Shown here: positions 9,164-21,818 of the stretch, in pieces
Layout of the letters: each line of letters opens with the position of its first letter
How positions within the stretch are numbered: position 1 is the stretch's first letter
Source of the DNA: Chitinophagaceae bacterium
Lineage (GTDB): Bacteria; Bacteroidota; Bacteroidia; Chitinophagales; Chitinophagaceae
Direction of reading: 5' to 3'
Length of the DNA: 64,000 nucleotides
NCBI GenBank assembly: GCA_947456825.1
Contig: CANGTM010000001.1
Coordinates: 1-64,000 of the forward strand
Position numbers and translations under genes: made by a program
The notes under the pieces: generated by a model
What the model was told of the DNA's origin: nothing
The model's database searches: none
Seen by the model: the letters and a program-made list of their open reading frames with translations, nothing else

Positions 9164-10540
9164 TCAGCAAGGCTTGAGCTTTGCCGTAAAGTGGCGAAGT
9201 AAAGGAGCCTCCTCGGTAATACAAAGTCCTTTTATTTCGTTTCTTTTTTGATAGACCTCTATGATCACTTCGGCTACATAGTCGATATGGCTTTGCGTAT
9301 ACACGCGGCGTGGAATCGCTAAACGTACCAATTCGAGGGGAGCCGGTATCAATTTTCCGCTCGCATCATATTTGCCGAACATGAGCGAACCGATCTCTAC
9401 GGTACGAATGCCACCTTCTGTGTAAAGGGCGCATACCAAGGCTTGCCCAGGATATTGATCAACGGGAATATGAGGCAGAAACGCTTTTGCATCCAAGTAA
9501 ACGGCATGCCCACCTGCAGGTTGCATGACCGGAACTCCGGCCGACATTAACTTCTCGGTCAAGTATTCCATACTGCGTATCCGGTACTGCAGATAATTTT
9601 CGTCCATTACTTCCTCAAGGCCAATGGCAATTGCCTCCAGGTCGCGGCCGGCCAATCCGCCATAGGTTGGAAAGCCTTCGGTTATGATCAACAGATTGCG
9701 GCAGTCCAGCGCCAGTTTCTCGTCGTGCAGCGACAGAAAGCCTCCTATATTGGCAAAAGCATCTTTTTTGGCGCTCATGGTAGCGCCCTGGGCATACGAG
9801 AACATTTCTTGTGCGATCGATTCAATGGAGCGATCAGCGTAACCGGCCTCTCTTTTTTTGATAAAGTAGGCGTTCTCTGCAAAACGACAGGCATCGATAA
9901 ATAAAGGAATACCATGTTTCTTACAAATAGAACTTACCGCCTTAATATTGGCCATACTCACGGGTTGTCCTCCACCGGAGTTATTGGTGACGGTAATGAT
10001 GACCATGGGAATGTTGGCGATGCCCTTTTCGAGAATCGTGGGTTCCAAGGCCTCCACATTCATGTTGCCTTTGAAGGGGGCCGGCACTAGCGGGTCTTTT
10101 CCTTCTGGGCAGATGAGATCGATTCCTTCTGCACCGGAGAATTCAATGTTGGCGCGCGTAGTATCAAATAAGGTATTGCTGATAAAATACTTTCCTTTTC
10201 CACCTACGGCAGAAAATAAGATCTTCTCTGAGGCCCTTCCCTGATGGGTCGGAATTATAAAGGGCATTCCGGTAATGCGTTTGACCGTGTCTTCGAAGCG
10301 GTAAAAACTTGGGCTACCCGCATACGATTCATCGCCTTCCATGATACCGCCCCATTGACGACTGCTCATGGCAGAAGTACCGCTATCGGTGAGCAGATCG
10401 ATTAGTACCTGACGCGAGGCTATGGTAAAAACATTGTAATGTGCCTCGTGTAAAATCTTGAGTCGCTCCTCTTTGCTATTAAAATAGATTGGTTCGACCG
10501 ACTTGATGCGAAAGGGCTCAATGATGGTTTTTATAGGCAT
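9164..10540 (-). CDS. tnaA: Tryptophanase (beta-eliminating lyase family)
   Basis: IDLLTDSGTSAMS, IPTHQGRASEK, MSAKKDAFANIGGFLS, GFPTYGGLAGRD, GGHAVYLDAKAFLPHIPVDQYPGQAL, LLRHFTAKLK. Confidence 0.9.
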   Translation of the reverse strand: MPIKTIIEPFRIKSVEPIYFNSKEERLKILHEAHYNVFTIASRQVLIDLLTDSGTSAMSSRQWGGIMEGDESYAGSPSFYRFEDTVKRITGMPFIIPTHQGRASEKILFSAVGGKGKYFISNTLFDTTRANIEFSGAEGIDLICPEGKDPLVPAPFKGNMNVEALEPTILEKGIANIPMVIITVTNNSGGGQPVSMANIKAVSSICKKHGIPLFIDACRFAENAYFIKKREAGYADRSIESIAQEMFSYAQGATMSAKKDAFANIGGFLSLHDEKLALDCRNLLIITEGFPTYGGLAGRDLEAIAIGLEEVMDENYLQYRIRSMEYLTEKLMSAGVPVMQPAGGHAVYLDAKAFLPHIPVDQYPGQALVCALYTEGGIRTVEIGSLMFGKYDASGKLIPAPLELVRLAIPRRVYTQSHIDYVAEVIIEVYQKRNEIKGLCITEEAPLLRHFTAKLKPC

Positions 10541-10565
10541 GGCAGCAATAATTGATAAATCGCGC

Positions 10566-10573
10566 CAAAGTTA
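10566..10573 (-). promoter_or_regulatory. -7 box TAACTTTG before tnaA
   Basis: Exact TAnnTTTG, 25 nt before ATG 10540. Confidence 0.55.
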
Positions 10574-10589
10574 GCAACAATCGGTTGCT

Positions 10590-11309
10590 TTATCCGTAAA
10601 TCTCCTGGTGAATACTCTTGCGGTCGTATCCCATTCCCTTGATGGTGGCGATGGCCTCGTCGATCATATTCTTCCAGCCACAAAGGTAAAAGTGGGCGGG
10701 AGGATGCGACGCACAGATCTCTTGATAGACAGGGTGTACATACCCCTTACGACCACTCCAGGTTTCGCGCGAAAGAGTGGGATGATAATGAAAGCCCGGC
10801 AGCCGTGCCTCGAGTGCTTTTAATTCTTCATAGTAGAGTAGATCTGCCTGGGTGCGGGCTCCAAAGATCAGGTGCACTTTATTAAAAGCAAGATGATGAT
10901 TGGCCAAATGATGCACCATGCTTCTAAAGGGAGCAATACCGGTACCGGTACAAATAAGCAGTAATTCCTTGTCGAGCTCCTCAGGTAACGTAAATACGCC
11001 CAGTGCTCCCCGAAGCGTGAGCTCGGTGCCTACAAGGGCCTCATTGAAAAGATAGGTAGTGCCCAGTCCGTTCTCTACTTTTACGATCACCAGCTCGAAT
11101 ACATTGCTGCCATCGGGCCAAGACGCGATGGAATAACTTCGCCAGCGTTTATTGGGTTTTTCGTGAATGGGCAGGTCAAGCGTAACGAATTGTCCGGGCT
11201 TAAAGTCAAAGCGCTCCAGTTCCGGTAGCTGTATCCAAAACCGGCGCGTAGAGGGACTACAGTCCTCTGTTTTGATGATGACACCTTTTTGCCACGGTAA
11301 CAAAGCCAT
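10590..11309 (-). CDS. Ferredoxin-NADP reductase-like FAD/NAD(P)-binding oxidoreductase
   Basis: RSYSIAS FAD motif, LLICTGTGIAPFRSM NAD-binding motif, YLCGWKNMIDEA. Confidence 0.88.
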   Translation of the reverse strand: MALLPWQKGVIIKTEDCSPSTRRFWIQLPELERFDFKPGQFVTLDLPIHEKPNKRWRSYSIASWPDGSNVFELVIVKVENGLGTTYLFNEALVGTELTLRGALGVFTLPEELDKELLLICTGTGIAPFRSMVHHLANHHLAFNKVHLIFGARTQADLLYYEELKALEARLPGFHYHPTLSRETWSGRKGYVHPVYQEICASHPPAHFYLCGWKNMIDEAIATIKGMGYDRKSIHQEIYG

Positions 11310-11346
11310 AGACTTGTTTGAACTAAAGATAATAAAATAATCGGGC

Positions 11347-11354
11347 TATCTTTG
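11347..11354 (+). promoter_or_regulatory. -7 box TATCTTTG before mfd
   Basis: Exact TAnnTTTG, 12 nt before ATG 11367. Confidence 0.6.
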
Positions 11355-11366
11355 CGGATCGCAGAC

Positions 11367-14300
11367 ATGGATGTTAAGGATTTGTTGGCCGCATACAGTA
11401 ACACCCCCCGTCATTTTCAATTGACGGACAGGCTTACCATGTCTACCGCACAACTGGTCGTTCTCGAGGGCTTGCAGGGGTCATCAGCAGCTTTTGTTAT
11501 CGCTGCAGCGATACAAGAAGACAAACTTTCTTCCTATAATCATCTGATAATCTGTAATGATGCCGAGGAGGCTGCCTATTTTCACAATACGCTTGAAAGC
11601 CTAACGCAGGCCCTGGATTGTTTTTACTTTCCCTCTTCATTCAAGAACAACAAGAACTTTCAGCTGCTCAATCCCTCGCATGTCATGCTGCGGACAGAGG
11701 CGCTTACCCGCCTGGCAGAACGAGTCGATGCAACGGGAGGCTTGCGCAAAAAAATCCTGGTCAGTTACCCCGAGGCAGTAGCCGAGAAAGTGGTAGTACC
11801 CGAATTGCTTTCCTCCCGTGTCATTCCTATAAAGACCGGTGTCTCTTTAGATGTTCCGGCCTTGCTGTTGCAACTGAGCGAGTATGGTTTCGATCGCGTC
11901 GATTTTGTGTATGAGCCCGGACAATTTGCCGTTCGTGGCGGTATCTTGGATATCTACTCCATTGGCAACGATAAACCTTACCGCATTGAGCTTTTTGGTC
12001 ACGAAGTAGATTCGATCCGTATCGTAGATCCGGAGACGCAGCTCAGCGAACGAAAACTCTCTCAGGTCAGCATCATTCCTCGCATCGATACACAGACAGG
12101 GTCTGAGCATCAAATCGCCTTACTCGATTTTTTACCCGACAATACCGTGGTATGGATACAAGATCAGACTTTCTGTATCGATCGAATCGCTGATAACCAG
12201 GAGTCGTTCAAGCATTTTAGTAAGATGGTCGAAGCGCAATCTGTGCCGGCCGCCGAGCAAGAGGAGGGTGAAGAAAAGTGGACACAGCCGGTAGCGGCAG
12301 AACAGATCATTGGGCCCGCAGCGTTCAGCGAAGCGCTTACCCACCGGTCATTGATCTGTTGGGGAGGCAGCGAAATAATCGATGCTCGATCAGATAACGC
12401 CAAAGAGGCATCTGGTCCTGCCAATAGCGTTGACAAAAAGGGCATGCGATCGGCTTTCGTCATTGAGCATACTACTAAAGGGCAACCTTCCTTTAATCGT
12501 CAATTCGAGCGTTTGGTTGCAGACCTAAAGGAGGGGGAGGCCAAACAATATCAATTGCATATTTTTTCGGATAGTGCCAAGCAGCTCGATCGATTGCAAT
12601 CCATCTTTGATGATCTGGCGGCCGGGGTGGTCTTTCATCCCCACACCCAAGCCATCCACGAAGGATTCATCGATCATGATCTAAAATTGATTTGTTATAC
12701 CGACCACCAGATCTTTCAGCGGTATCACAAGTACAAGGTCAAACAGGCCTATAGTAAGAACAAGGCCCTTACCCTTCGCACGCTTCGCGAGTTGCAGCCG
12801 GGTGATTTTGTGACCCACATCGATCATGGGGTCGGTGTCTTTAGCGGGCTACAAAAAATAGAAGTGAATGGGCGCTGGCAAGAGGCCGTACGGTTGGTCT
12901 ATCGAGATTCGGATATTCTGTATGTGAACATCAATAGTCTGCATAAGATCGCCAAGTACTCAGGAAAAGAAGGTGCGGTTCCCAAGATCAACAAACTTGG
13001 CTCAGATGTATGGAATCGGTTAAAGGAAAAGACCAAGACCAAGGTCAAGGAGATCGCAGTCGACCTGATCGCTCTGTATGCCAGCCGTAAAGCCCAGCAA
13101 GGGTTTAGTCACTCTCCCGATAATTACCTGCAGCACGAACTCGAGGCCTCTTTTATTTACGAGGATACGCCCGACCAAAGCAGGGCAACCGCCGATGTCA
13201 AAAAAGATATGGAGTCCGCTTCGCCCATGGACCGTCTGGTGTGTGGAGATGTAGGATTCGGAAAAACCGAAGTGGCGATCCGCGCTGCTTTCAAGACCTG
13301 TGTGGATGGCAAGCAGGCCGCTATTCTGGTACCAACCACTATATTGGCCTTTCAGCATTATAAGACCTTCAAGGATCGTTTGAAGGACTTTCCAGTTACG
13401 GTCGATTATATTAATCGCTTTAAGTCGGCCAAAGAAAAAAAGCAGACGCTCGCCTCATTGAAAGAAGGCAAGATAGATATCATCATCGGTACGCATGGAC
13501 TCTTGGCCAAGGATGTAAAATTCAAGGACCTGGGTCTGTTGGTCATCGATGAGGAGCAAAAGTTCGGCGTGGCCCATAAAGAGAAGATCAAGGAGCTACG
13601 TACCGTAGTGGATTGTCTGACCCTAACGGCTACACCCATTCCACGCACGTTGCAGTTCTCGTTGATGGGCGCGCGCGATCTGAGCATCATCAACACCCCG
13701 CCCTCTAATCGACAACCCATCCAGACCGAAGTGCTGGTCTACAACGAGGATGCCGTGCGGGAGGCCATCTATTTTGAGTCCGAACGGGGCGGCCAGGTAT
13801 TCTTTATTTATAACCGTGTAGCCGGTCTGCCCGAAATGGCAGGTATTATACAGGGGCTATGCCCCGATCTACAGGTTGGCTATGCTCATGGGCAGATGGA
13901 AGGACATGTGCTGGAGCAGCGGATCTTGGATTTTATCGATCGCAAGTACGATGTGCTCGTCTGTACCAATATAGTTGAGAGTGGGGTGGATATTCCCAAC
14001 GTCAATACCATAATCGTCAATAACGCTCACCAATTTGGGCTTAGTGACCTGCACCAGTTAAGGGGCCGGGTAGGGCGAAGCAATAAAAAGGCATTTTGCT
14101 ATCTGCTGGCTCCGCCTATGAGCACCCTGCCTAATGACTCTCGTAGAAGATTGCAGACCCTGGAGCAGCACAGCGAGTTAGGCAGCGGGTTTCAGATCGC
14201 CATGCGTGATCTGGACATTCGCGGAGCCGGTAATTTATTGGGTGGCGAGCAAAGTGGATTTATGGCGGAGATTGGATTCGAGATGTATCAAAAAATTCTG

Positions 14301-14861
14301 GAGGAGGCTATCCGGGAACTCAAACGAAAGAAATTTAAGGAGTTGTTCCAAGAAGAGATCGCTCGTCAAGATGATTTTGTACAGGATTGTACGATCGACA
14401 CCGATCTCGAGATCCTTATTCCAGATGAATATGTAGAGAGTATTACGGAGCGATTATCGCTCTACCAGCGGCTTGACAGTTGCGAGACCGATCAGGAGCT
14501 TGATCGTATGCGAGCCGAGATGATTGATCGATTCGGTATGCTCCCCGGTCCGGTAGAGGAACTGTTCATTACCGTTCAGTGCCGAAAATTAGCCGTGCAG
14601 CTTGGATTTGAGAAAATGAGTTTGAAAGATGAGTTGCTGCGTTGTTTCTTTATTAACCGTCCCGATTCTCCCTATTTTGAATCGGATGTCTTTAAAGGCA
14701 TCATTGAGTTTCTTCAACTGCAGACGAGGCGCGGGCAGCTAAAGCAGAACGGCCGCAACTTTTTGCTGGTCATCAATGAGGTTAAAGACATGACGGGCGT
14801 ACACCGGTTTTTGTCCGATATGGTGCAGTACCTGCAAAAAAAAGAGGCAACGCCACAGTAG
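11367..14861 (+). CDS. mfd: Transcription-repair coupling factor
   Basis: CarD-like RID (LQPGDFVTHIDHGVGVFSGLQ), SF2 helicase motifs (CGDVGFGKTEVAIRAAF, DEEQ, LTATPIPRTL), RGRVGRSNKKAFCYLL, TRCF C-terminal domain. ATG at 11367 preferred over TTG at 11352. Confidence 0.97.
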   Translation: MDVKDLLAAYSNTPRHFQLTDRLTMSTAQLVVLEGLQGSSAAFVIAAAIQEDKLSSYNHLIICNDAEEAAYFHNTLESLTQALDCFYFPSSFKNNKNFQLLNPSHVMLRTEALTRLAERVDATGGLRKKILVSYPEAVAEKVVVPELLSSRVIPIKTGVSLDVPALLLQLSEYGFDRVDFVYEPGQFAVRGGILDIYSIGNDKPYRIELFGHEVDSIRIVDPETQLSERKLSQVSIIPRIDTQTGSEHQIALLDFLPDNTVVWIQDQTFCIDRIADNQESFKHFSKMVEAQSVPAAEQEEGEEKWTQPVAAEQIIGPAAFSEALTHRSLICWGGSEIIDARSDNAKEASGPANSVDKKGMRSAFVIEHTTKGQPSFNRQFERLVADLKEGEAKQYQLHIFSDSAKQLDRLQSIFDDLAAGVVFHPHTQAIHEGFIDHDLKLICYTDHQIFQRYHKYKVKQAYSKNKALTLRTLRELQPGDFVTHIDHGVGVFSGLQKIEVNGRWQEAVRLVYRDSDILYVNINSLHKIAKYSGKEGAVPKINKLGSDVWNRLKEKTKTKVKEIAVDLIALYASRKAQQGFSHSPDNYLQHELEASFIYEDTPDQSRATADVKKDMESASPMDRLVCGDVGFGKTEVAIRAAFKTCVDGKQAAILVPTTILAFQHYKTFKDRLKDFPVTVDYINRFKSAKEKKQTLASLKEGKIDIIIGTHGLLAKDVKFKDLGLLVIDEEQKFGVAHKEKIKELRTVVDCLTLTATPIPRTLQFSLMGARDLSIINTPPSNRQPIQTEVLVYNEDAVREAIYFESERGGQVFFIYNRVAGLPEMAGIIQGLCPDLQVGYAHGQMEGHVLEQRILDFIDRKYDVLVCTNIVESGVDIPNVNTIIVNNAHQFGLSDLHQLRGRVGRSNKKAFCYLLAPPMSTLPNDSRRRLQTLEQHSELGSGFQIAMRDLDIRGAGNLLGGEQSGFMAEIGFEMYQKILEEAIRELKRKKFKELFQEEIARQDDFVQDCTIDTDLEILIPDEYVESITERLSLYQRLDSCETDQELDRMRAEMIDRFGMLPGPVEELFITVQCRKLAVQLGFEKMSLKDELLRCFFINRPDSPYFESDVFKGIIEFLQLQTRRGQLKQNGRNFLLVINEVKDMTGVHRFLSDMVQYLQKKEATPQ

Positions 14862-14875
14862 CCTTGCCTCTTTTA
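14836..14875. terminator. Bidirectional intrinsic terminator between mfd (+) and the 67-aa gene (-)
   Basis: Perfect 10-bp arms AAAGAGGCAA (14841-14850) / TTGCCTCTTT (14864-14873); A-run on left and T-run on right; mfd stop TAG lies in the loop. Confidence 0.8.
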
Positions 14876-14891
14876 TGTTGAAAACGGGGGA

Positions 14892-15095
14892 TTACCAACC
14901 TTGTTTAGCTACGCCGGCTTTGATGGCGGCCATTGCTTTCTCTTCTCCCATCAATGTGGTGAGTTTGTTTCCTTTTCCGTCATTACCTTGGGCCATATAG
15001 GCGCCTTTCGCGGTCTTGGTGATTACGGCATCTTGCATTACGACGCCTTTTTCTTTAGTCTTTACATTGTACGCGGTGATTTGTACGTCTGCCAT
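14892..15095 (-). CDS. Small hypothetical protein (67 aa)
   Basis: MADVQITAYNVKTKEKGVVMQDAVITKTAKGAYMAQGNDGKGNKLTTLMGEEKAMAAIKAGVAKQGW; start at internal ATG 15095; followed by a hairpin terminator. Confidence 0.65.
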   Translation of the reverse strand: MADVQITAYNVKTKEKGVVMQDAVITKTAKGAYMAQGNDGKGNKLTTLMGEEKAMAAIKAGVAKQGW

Positions 15096-15271
15096 GGTAA
15101 AAGATTTTCTTGGTTTAGGGGCTGAAGGTACAAGTTCCACGGCAGAGAAAAAAACCATTTAAATCGGAGTCTTTTCACGTGGTTTGACTTCATCGCCGAC
15201 TCATATTTACATAGGGCATTCATGACATCCTGCGCAGGAAGTAACATCCCTTTAATCATAATCTTATTTAT

Positions 15272-16483
15272 ATGAAAAAATTTATATCTGCGATACTCTT
15301 ATTATGTCTACTTACCGGCGCCCGGGCGCAAGATCAGCGAGCCACTGACCTATATCATTGCCTCGCAGCAAGTCCTGTGGCACAGTCCTTGATCAAGCCC
15401 TATCTGGAGCAGTTTTTGTTACTCGATGCGCAACTTGAGTCCGATGTGCAGGCCCTGATCGCGAACGAACGAATCACTAACCAAGGCGGAGTGCTCTATT
15501 TTACGGATCTCGCTGCAGTGGTCCGAACGGCCGAGACGTTACAGCAACTTGATCAGCACTATGATCAATTTTTTTCGGAGACCGCTGTTTTTTTGGCAAC
15601 ACGTTTCGCGGCCGAACAGATTTGTACGGGATCGATGGACCCTGATGCTTATCGAGAGGCAGTACTCGACTACCTCGAACTGGAGGTGTTTCGACCGCTA
15701 GACGACAGGGCGAGTATTTTTTTCGCAAAGCAGCTCGAGTTCGAGTCAGTGCGTGATATTATCAACAGGTCCGAAAGGGATTGGCTGGCCGCAGCAGGCG
15801 ATCAATTGGCGGGGGATTACCCGGGATTTGACCAGCCGGTCAACGAGGAATTCTACTGGCCCTTGCTCAACCGTGATTTCGATATTCGGCTTACCAATCC
15901 CGAGCCGGCCTTACAGCAATTGACGTTGAGGCAGGGAAATAATCAAAAGCTCAAGGAGATCCTCCAATTCATTTTTGATAATTGGACCGAGATCAAGGGT
16001 ATTTTGGACTGGCTCAATAACAATTTATTTTATGATTGCAAGCCATCTGTGACCGCACGTATCCGACTTGATAAGGACAACGTTCCGTTCACTCTGTCGC
16101 CCTCGGTGCGAAGAGAATATCGTTATGCTGTTTCACAAAATGGTGTTTTGATGGATGGGAAAAGTACGCGTACCCGTATCAAGGCGAGACTGAAGTTATT
16201 CAAGAAGCGTTCGATCGGATGGGCCCGCGATAAAGTTTCACTGGCTGGTATCAACTATTGCTCGTTGCAGTGGAATGCCTGTGAAGAAATTCCATGGCCA
16301 GCCAATGGTGCTCCTTTTTTACAGTCGCCTAATCACCAGCCCTTTAAGACAAAGCTCAATCAACAACACCCTTTTGCGCTCACTATCCGGGATGTTAACT
16401 ATGAGTTTCTGACGTTCAAACTGTTTTTTAATCAGCAGGTGATCAAGACCATCTATCTGCTAGGGTCGAGTGAGTGTGAGTAG
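15272..16483 (+). CDS. Secreted hypothetical protein
   Basis: 403 aa, signal peptide MKKFISAILLLCLLTGARAQ; no family recognised; followed by strong terminator hairpin. Confidence 0.65.
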   Translation: MKKFISAILLLCLLTGARAQDQRATDLYHCLAASPVAQSLIKPYLEQFLLLDAQLESDVQALIANERITNQGGVLYFTDLAAVVRTAETLQQLDQHYDQFFSETAVFLATRFAAEQICTGSMDPDAYREAVLDYLELEVFRPLDDRASIFFAKQLEFESVRDIINRSERDWLAAAGDQLAGDYPGFDQPVNEEFYWPLLNRDFDIRLTNPEPALQQLTLRQGNNQKLKEILQFIFDNWTEIKGILDWLNNNLFYDCKPSVTARIRLDKDNVPFTLSPSVRREYRYAVSQNGVLMDGKSTRTRIKARLKLFKKRSIGWARDKVSLAGINYCSLQWNACEEIPWPANGAPFLQSPNHQPFKTKLNQQHPFALTIRDVNYEFLTFKLFFNQQVIKTIYLLGSSECE

Positions 16484-16487
16484 TGAG

Positions 16488-16529
16488 AAAGTGCGAAGCT
16501 TAGTATTAAAAAACGGCTTCGCACTTTTT
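16488..16529 (+). terminator. Intrinsic terminator after 15272..16483 CDS
   Basis: 12-bp perfect arms AAAGTGCGAAGC (16488-16499) / GCTTCGCACTTT (16516-16527) followed by TTTA. Confidence 0.85.
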
Positions 16530-16603
16530 AAAGTTTGTAATACCGACTTTTCTGTGGTGCCAATAAAAGACAAAAAAGTTTTTATCCTTAAATCAACTCT
16601 CCT

Positions 16604-17359
16604 ATGAAACAAGCACTCTTTCTTTTTTCTTATGCCCTGTTCTCTCTTTTGAGTAGTTTCCCGCTGACTGCACAAGAAACCCGCCATCAGTTCGGATTGG
16701 GATTGACCCGAAGTTTTTTACCTGTCAATAAGATGCTGATCGGTCAGGTGGGGATCGAGCAGATTCCGCAAGCGACCATATGGCTCGATTACAACAAGTC
16801 CATTCGATCTTCAAAAAAAGGATTGCGTTGGGGCGCTTCGGCATCGATCAACTACGAAAAGTTTTTTTATACCATCGATCAACCGCTGCCTTATTTTACT
16901 CCAACCAGGGAGTGGTTCCTATTTTTAGCGGGAGGTATAAAAAATGTGGAGGTGTACGGGTATCTGGGTAAGCAGTTCGAGTTGTATCGGTCGGAGAAAT
17001 GGCGGATCCGTCTTTTTTCACGGTTGGGTCCAGTGTTTCATATCAATCCCTACCCAAATTATATAGAGGCTAGTAGTAATCTTCGTGATAACGGGTCATC
17101 GTCTTTTCGCCTGTACGAGATTGATTTTTCAAGGCCAAATTGGTATGTGCCCTACCTGCGAGGCCTGGTATCATTAGATTTCGTCAAACGTTACAAGTCC
17201 GGTCTTGAGATAGGAATCGCTCCGCAGGTCTCTTTTGCTGCCTTTTCAAATGAAGATGCTGTTTTTCTTACGGTGCTTGACGATCCGGCTTATCGCAGCC
17301 TTGGGACATTCAAGATGAAAAGAGGTTTTTACGGGATCAATTTGGTCATTGCAAAGTAA
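16604..17359 (+). CDS. Hypothetical outer-membrane-like protein
   Basis: 251 aa, signal peptide MKQALFLFSYALFSLLSSFPLTAQ, alternating amphipathic strands consistent with a beta-barrel. Confidence 0.6.
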   Translation: MKQALFLFSYALFSLLSSFPLTAQETRHQFGLGLTRSFLPVNKMLIGQVGIEQIPQATIWLDYNKSIRSSKKGLRWGASASINYEKFFYTIDQPLPYFTPTREWFLFLAGGIKNVEVYGYLGKQFELYRSEKWRIRLFSRLGPVFHINPYPNYIEASSNLRDNGSSSFRLYEIDFSRPNWYVPYLRGLVSLDFVKRYKSGLEIGIAPQVSFAAFSNEDAVFLTVLDDPAYRSLGTFKMKRGFYGINLVIAK

Positions 17360-17364
17360 CGACT

Positions 17365-20273
<2,909 letters not shown>

Positions 20274-20354
20274 CTGAAACCCTTGGGGAAACCCCTTTTT
20301 TCAGCGCCCTTTTTTACCCCTTTTTTGCCTTGTTTCAGGCCTCGTTTTTGCTGG

Positions 20355-21758
20355 TTATTTTTTCACGATCTGGGCTACCAGATCGGCCTCGGCGCAAACC
20401 TTTCCACCCGCATAGATGGTCCCCTTCATTTCGCAGATGCCACGGCGAATGGGGGCTGCCAATTCCATTTTTAACAGCAGGGTATCACCGGGTTTGACCA
20501 TTTGCTTGAACTTACAGTTGTCGATCTTGAGAAAATAGGTATTGTATTCACCCTCGCCACTCAGGTTAATGGCCAAAATACCTCCGCATTGGGCGAGTGC
20601 CTCGATCTGAAGCACACCCGGCATAACGGGATTTCCCGGAAAATGTCCTTGAAAGAACCACTCGTTGAAGGTGACGTTCTTGACGCCCACAATGTGAGTA
20701 TCGCTAAGCTCGATCACTTTGTCGACCAACGCAAATGGAAATCGGTGGGGAAGGGTTTTTTCGATATACTGATGATCGAATACGGGAGGTACCGAAGGGT
20801 CGTAGGTGGGTACATCGCGTGTATGTTTATTCTTTTTTATGTACTGTTTGATCTTGCGCGCAAAGGCCACATTGCTGCTGTGTCCGGGCCTGTTGGCGAT
20901 GATACGCGCCTTGATGGGGTAGCCGACCAGGGCCAGATCTCCTACTACGTCCAACAGTTTATGGCGAGCCGGTTCGTTAGGAAAACGAAGATCGAGGTTG
21001 TTCAGATAGCCTTCGCTCTTTACCTCGATCTTATCTTTTTTAAAAATTTTTTTAAGTCGCTCCAACTCTTCACCCTCGACAGGTTTGTCTACCACTACGA
21101 TGGCATTGTTGACGTCACCTCCTTTGATCAGGTTATTGTCTATGAGTGCCTCGAGTTCGTGCAAAAAACAAAACGTGCGACAGGTGGCGATCTCTTTTTT
21201 AAAGTCACGAATGGACTTTAAGCCGGCATGTTGCGTGCCCAATACCGGCGAATTAAAGTCGATCAGGGTCGTAATTTGATATTCCATGGCTGGCATGGCG
21301 ACCATCTCTACCCGCTTGCCTTCGTCGTAGTGAAAAATATTTTCGTCAATGCTATACCAAACTTTGGTGGCATCTTGTTCTAGCACCCCGGCTTTTTCGA
21401 TCAGTTCCACAAAGGGTCCCGAGCTACCATCCATGATCGGTATCTCAGGGCCATTGATCTCCATTAGGCAATTGTCTACGCCCATGCCTACCAAGGCGGC
21501 CAGAACATGTTCTATAGTACTAACTTTTACGCCTTCGCTTTCGAGGGTAGTTCCCCGGCTAGTGTCGGTGACCAGATCGCAATCGGCTTTAATAACCGGT
21601 TGGTTCGGGAGGTCAGTGCGTTTGAACTGAAAACCAAAGCCCGGATTGGCCGGATGCAAGGTCAGGTCGGCCAGAATACCTGTATGCAGACCTGTACCCG
21701 AAATGGTAACGGCTGAACAGAGGGTATGTTGCTTGTCGGGGTTAAAGGTTTTAGCCAT
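20355..21758 (-). CDS. lpxC-fabZ: Bifunctional UDP-3-O-acyl-N-acetylglucosamine deacetylase / 3-hydroxyacyl-ACP dehydratase (LpxC-FabZ fusion)
   Basis: LpxC: TISGTGLHTG, STIEHVLAAL, GPEIPIMDGSSGPFV, RHKLLDVVGDLALVG. FabZ: LPHRFPFALVDKV, FFQGHFPGNPVMPGVLQIEALAQ. Start at ATG 21758. Confidence 0.95.
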   Translation of the reverse strand: MAKTFNPDKQHTLCSAVTISGTGLHTGILADLTLHPANPGFGFQFKRTDLPNQPVIKADCDLVTDTSRGTTLESEGVKVSTIEHVLAALVGMGVDNCLMEINGPEIPIMDGSSGPFVELIEKAGVLEQDATKVWYSIDENIFHYDEGKRVEMVAMPAMEYQITTLIDFNSPVLGTQHAGLKSIRDFKKEIATCRTFCFLHELEALIDNNLIKGGDVNNAIVVVDKPVEGEELERLKKIFKKDKIEVKSEGYLNNLDLRFPNEPARHKLLDVVGDLALVGYPIKARIIANRPGHSSNVAFARKIKQYIKKNKHTRDVPTYDPSVPPVFDHQYIEKTLPHRFPFALVDKVIELSDTHIVGVKNVTFNEWFFQGHFPGNPVMPGVLQIEALAQCGGILAINLSGEGEYNTYFLKIDNCKFKQMVKPGDTLLLKMELAAPIRRGICEMKGTIYAGGKVCAEADLVAQIVKK

Positions 21759-21779
21759 GGGTGGGCAAATTATTGGCTG

Positions 21780-21787
21780 CAAAGATA
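21780..21787 (-). promoter_or_regulatory. -7 box TATCTTTG before lpxC-fabZ
   Basis: Exact TAnnTTTG, 21 nt before ATG 21758. Confidence 0.55.
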
Positions 21788-21818
21788 ACACTTACCCCAG
21801 GCATGCGAAAGAGGGCTT

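Noticed and set aside
20283-20310. GGGGAAACCCC-TTTTTT hairpin on the plus strand
   Set aside because: No plus-strand gene ends upstream; it lies in the gyrB promoter-distal region on the opposite strand, and the stem is only 4 bp. Probably coincidental homopolymer-rich sequence.
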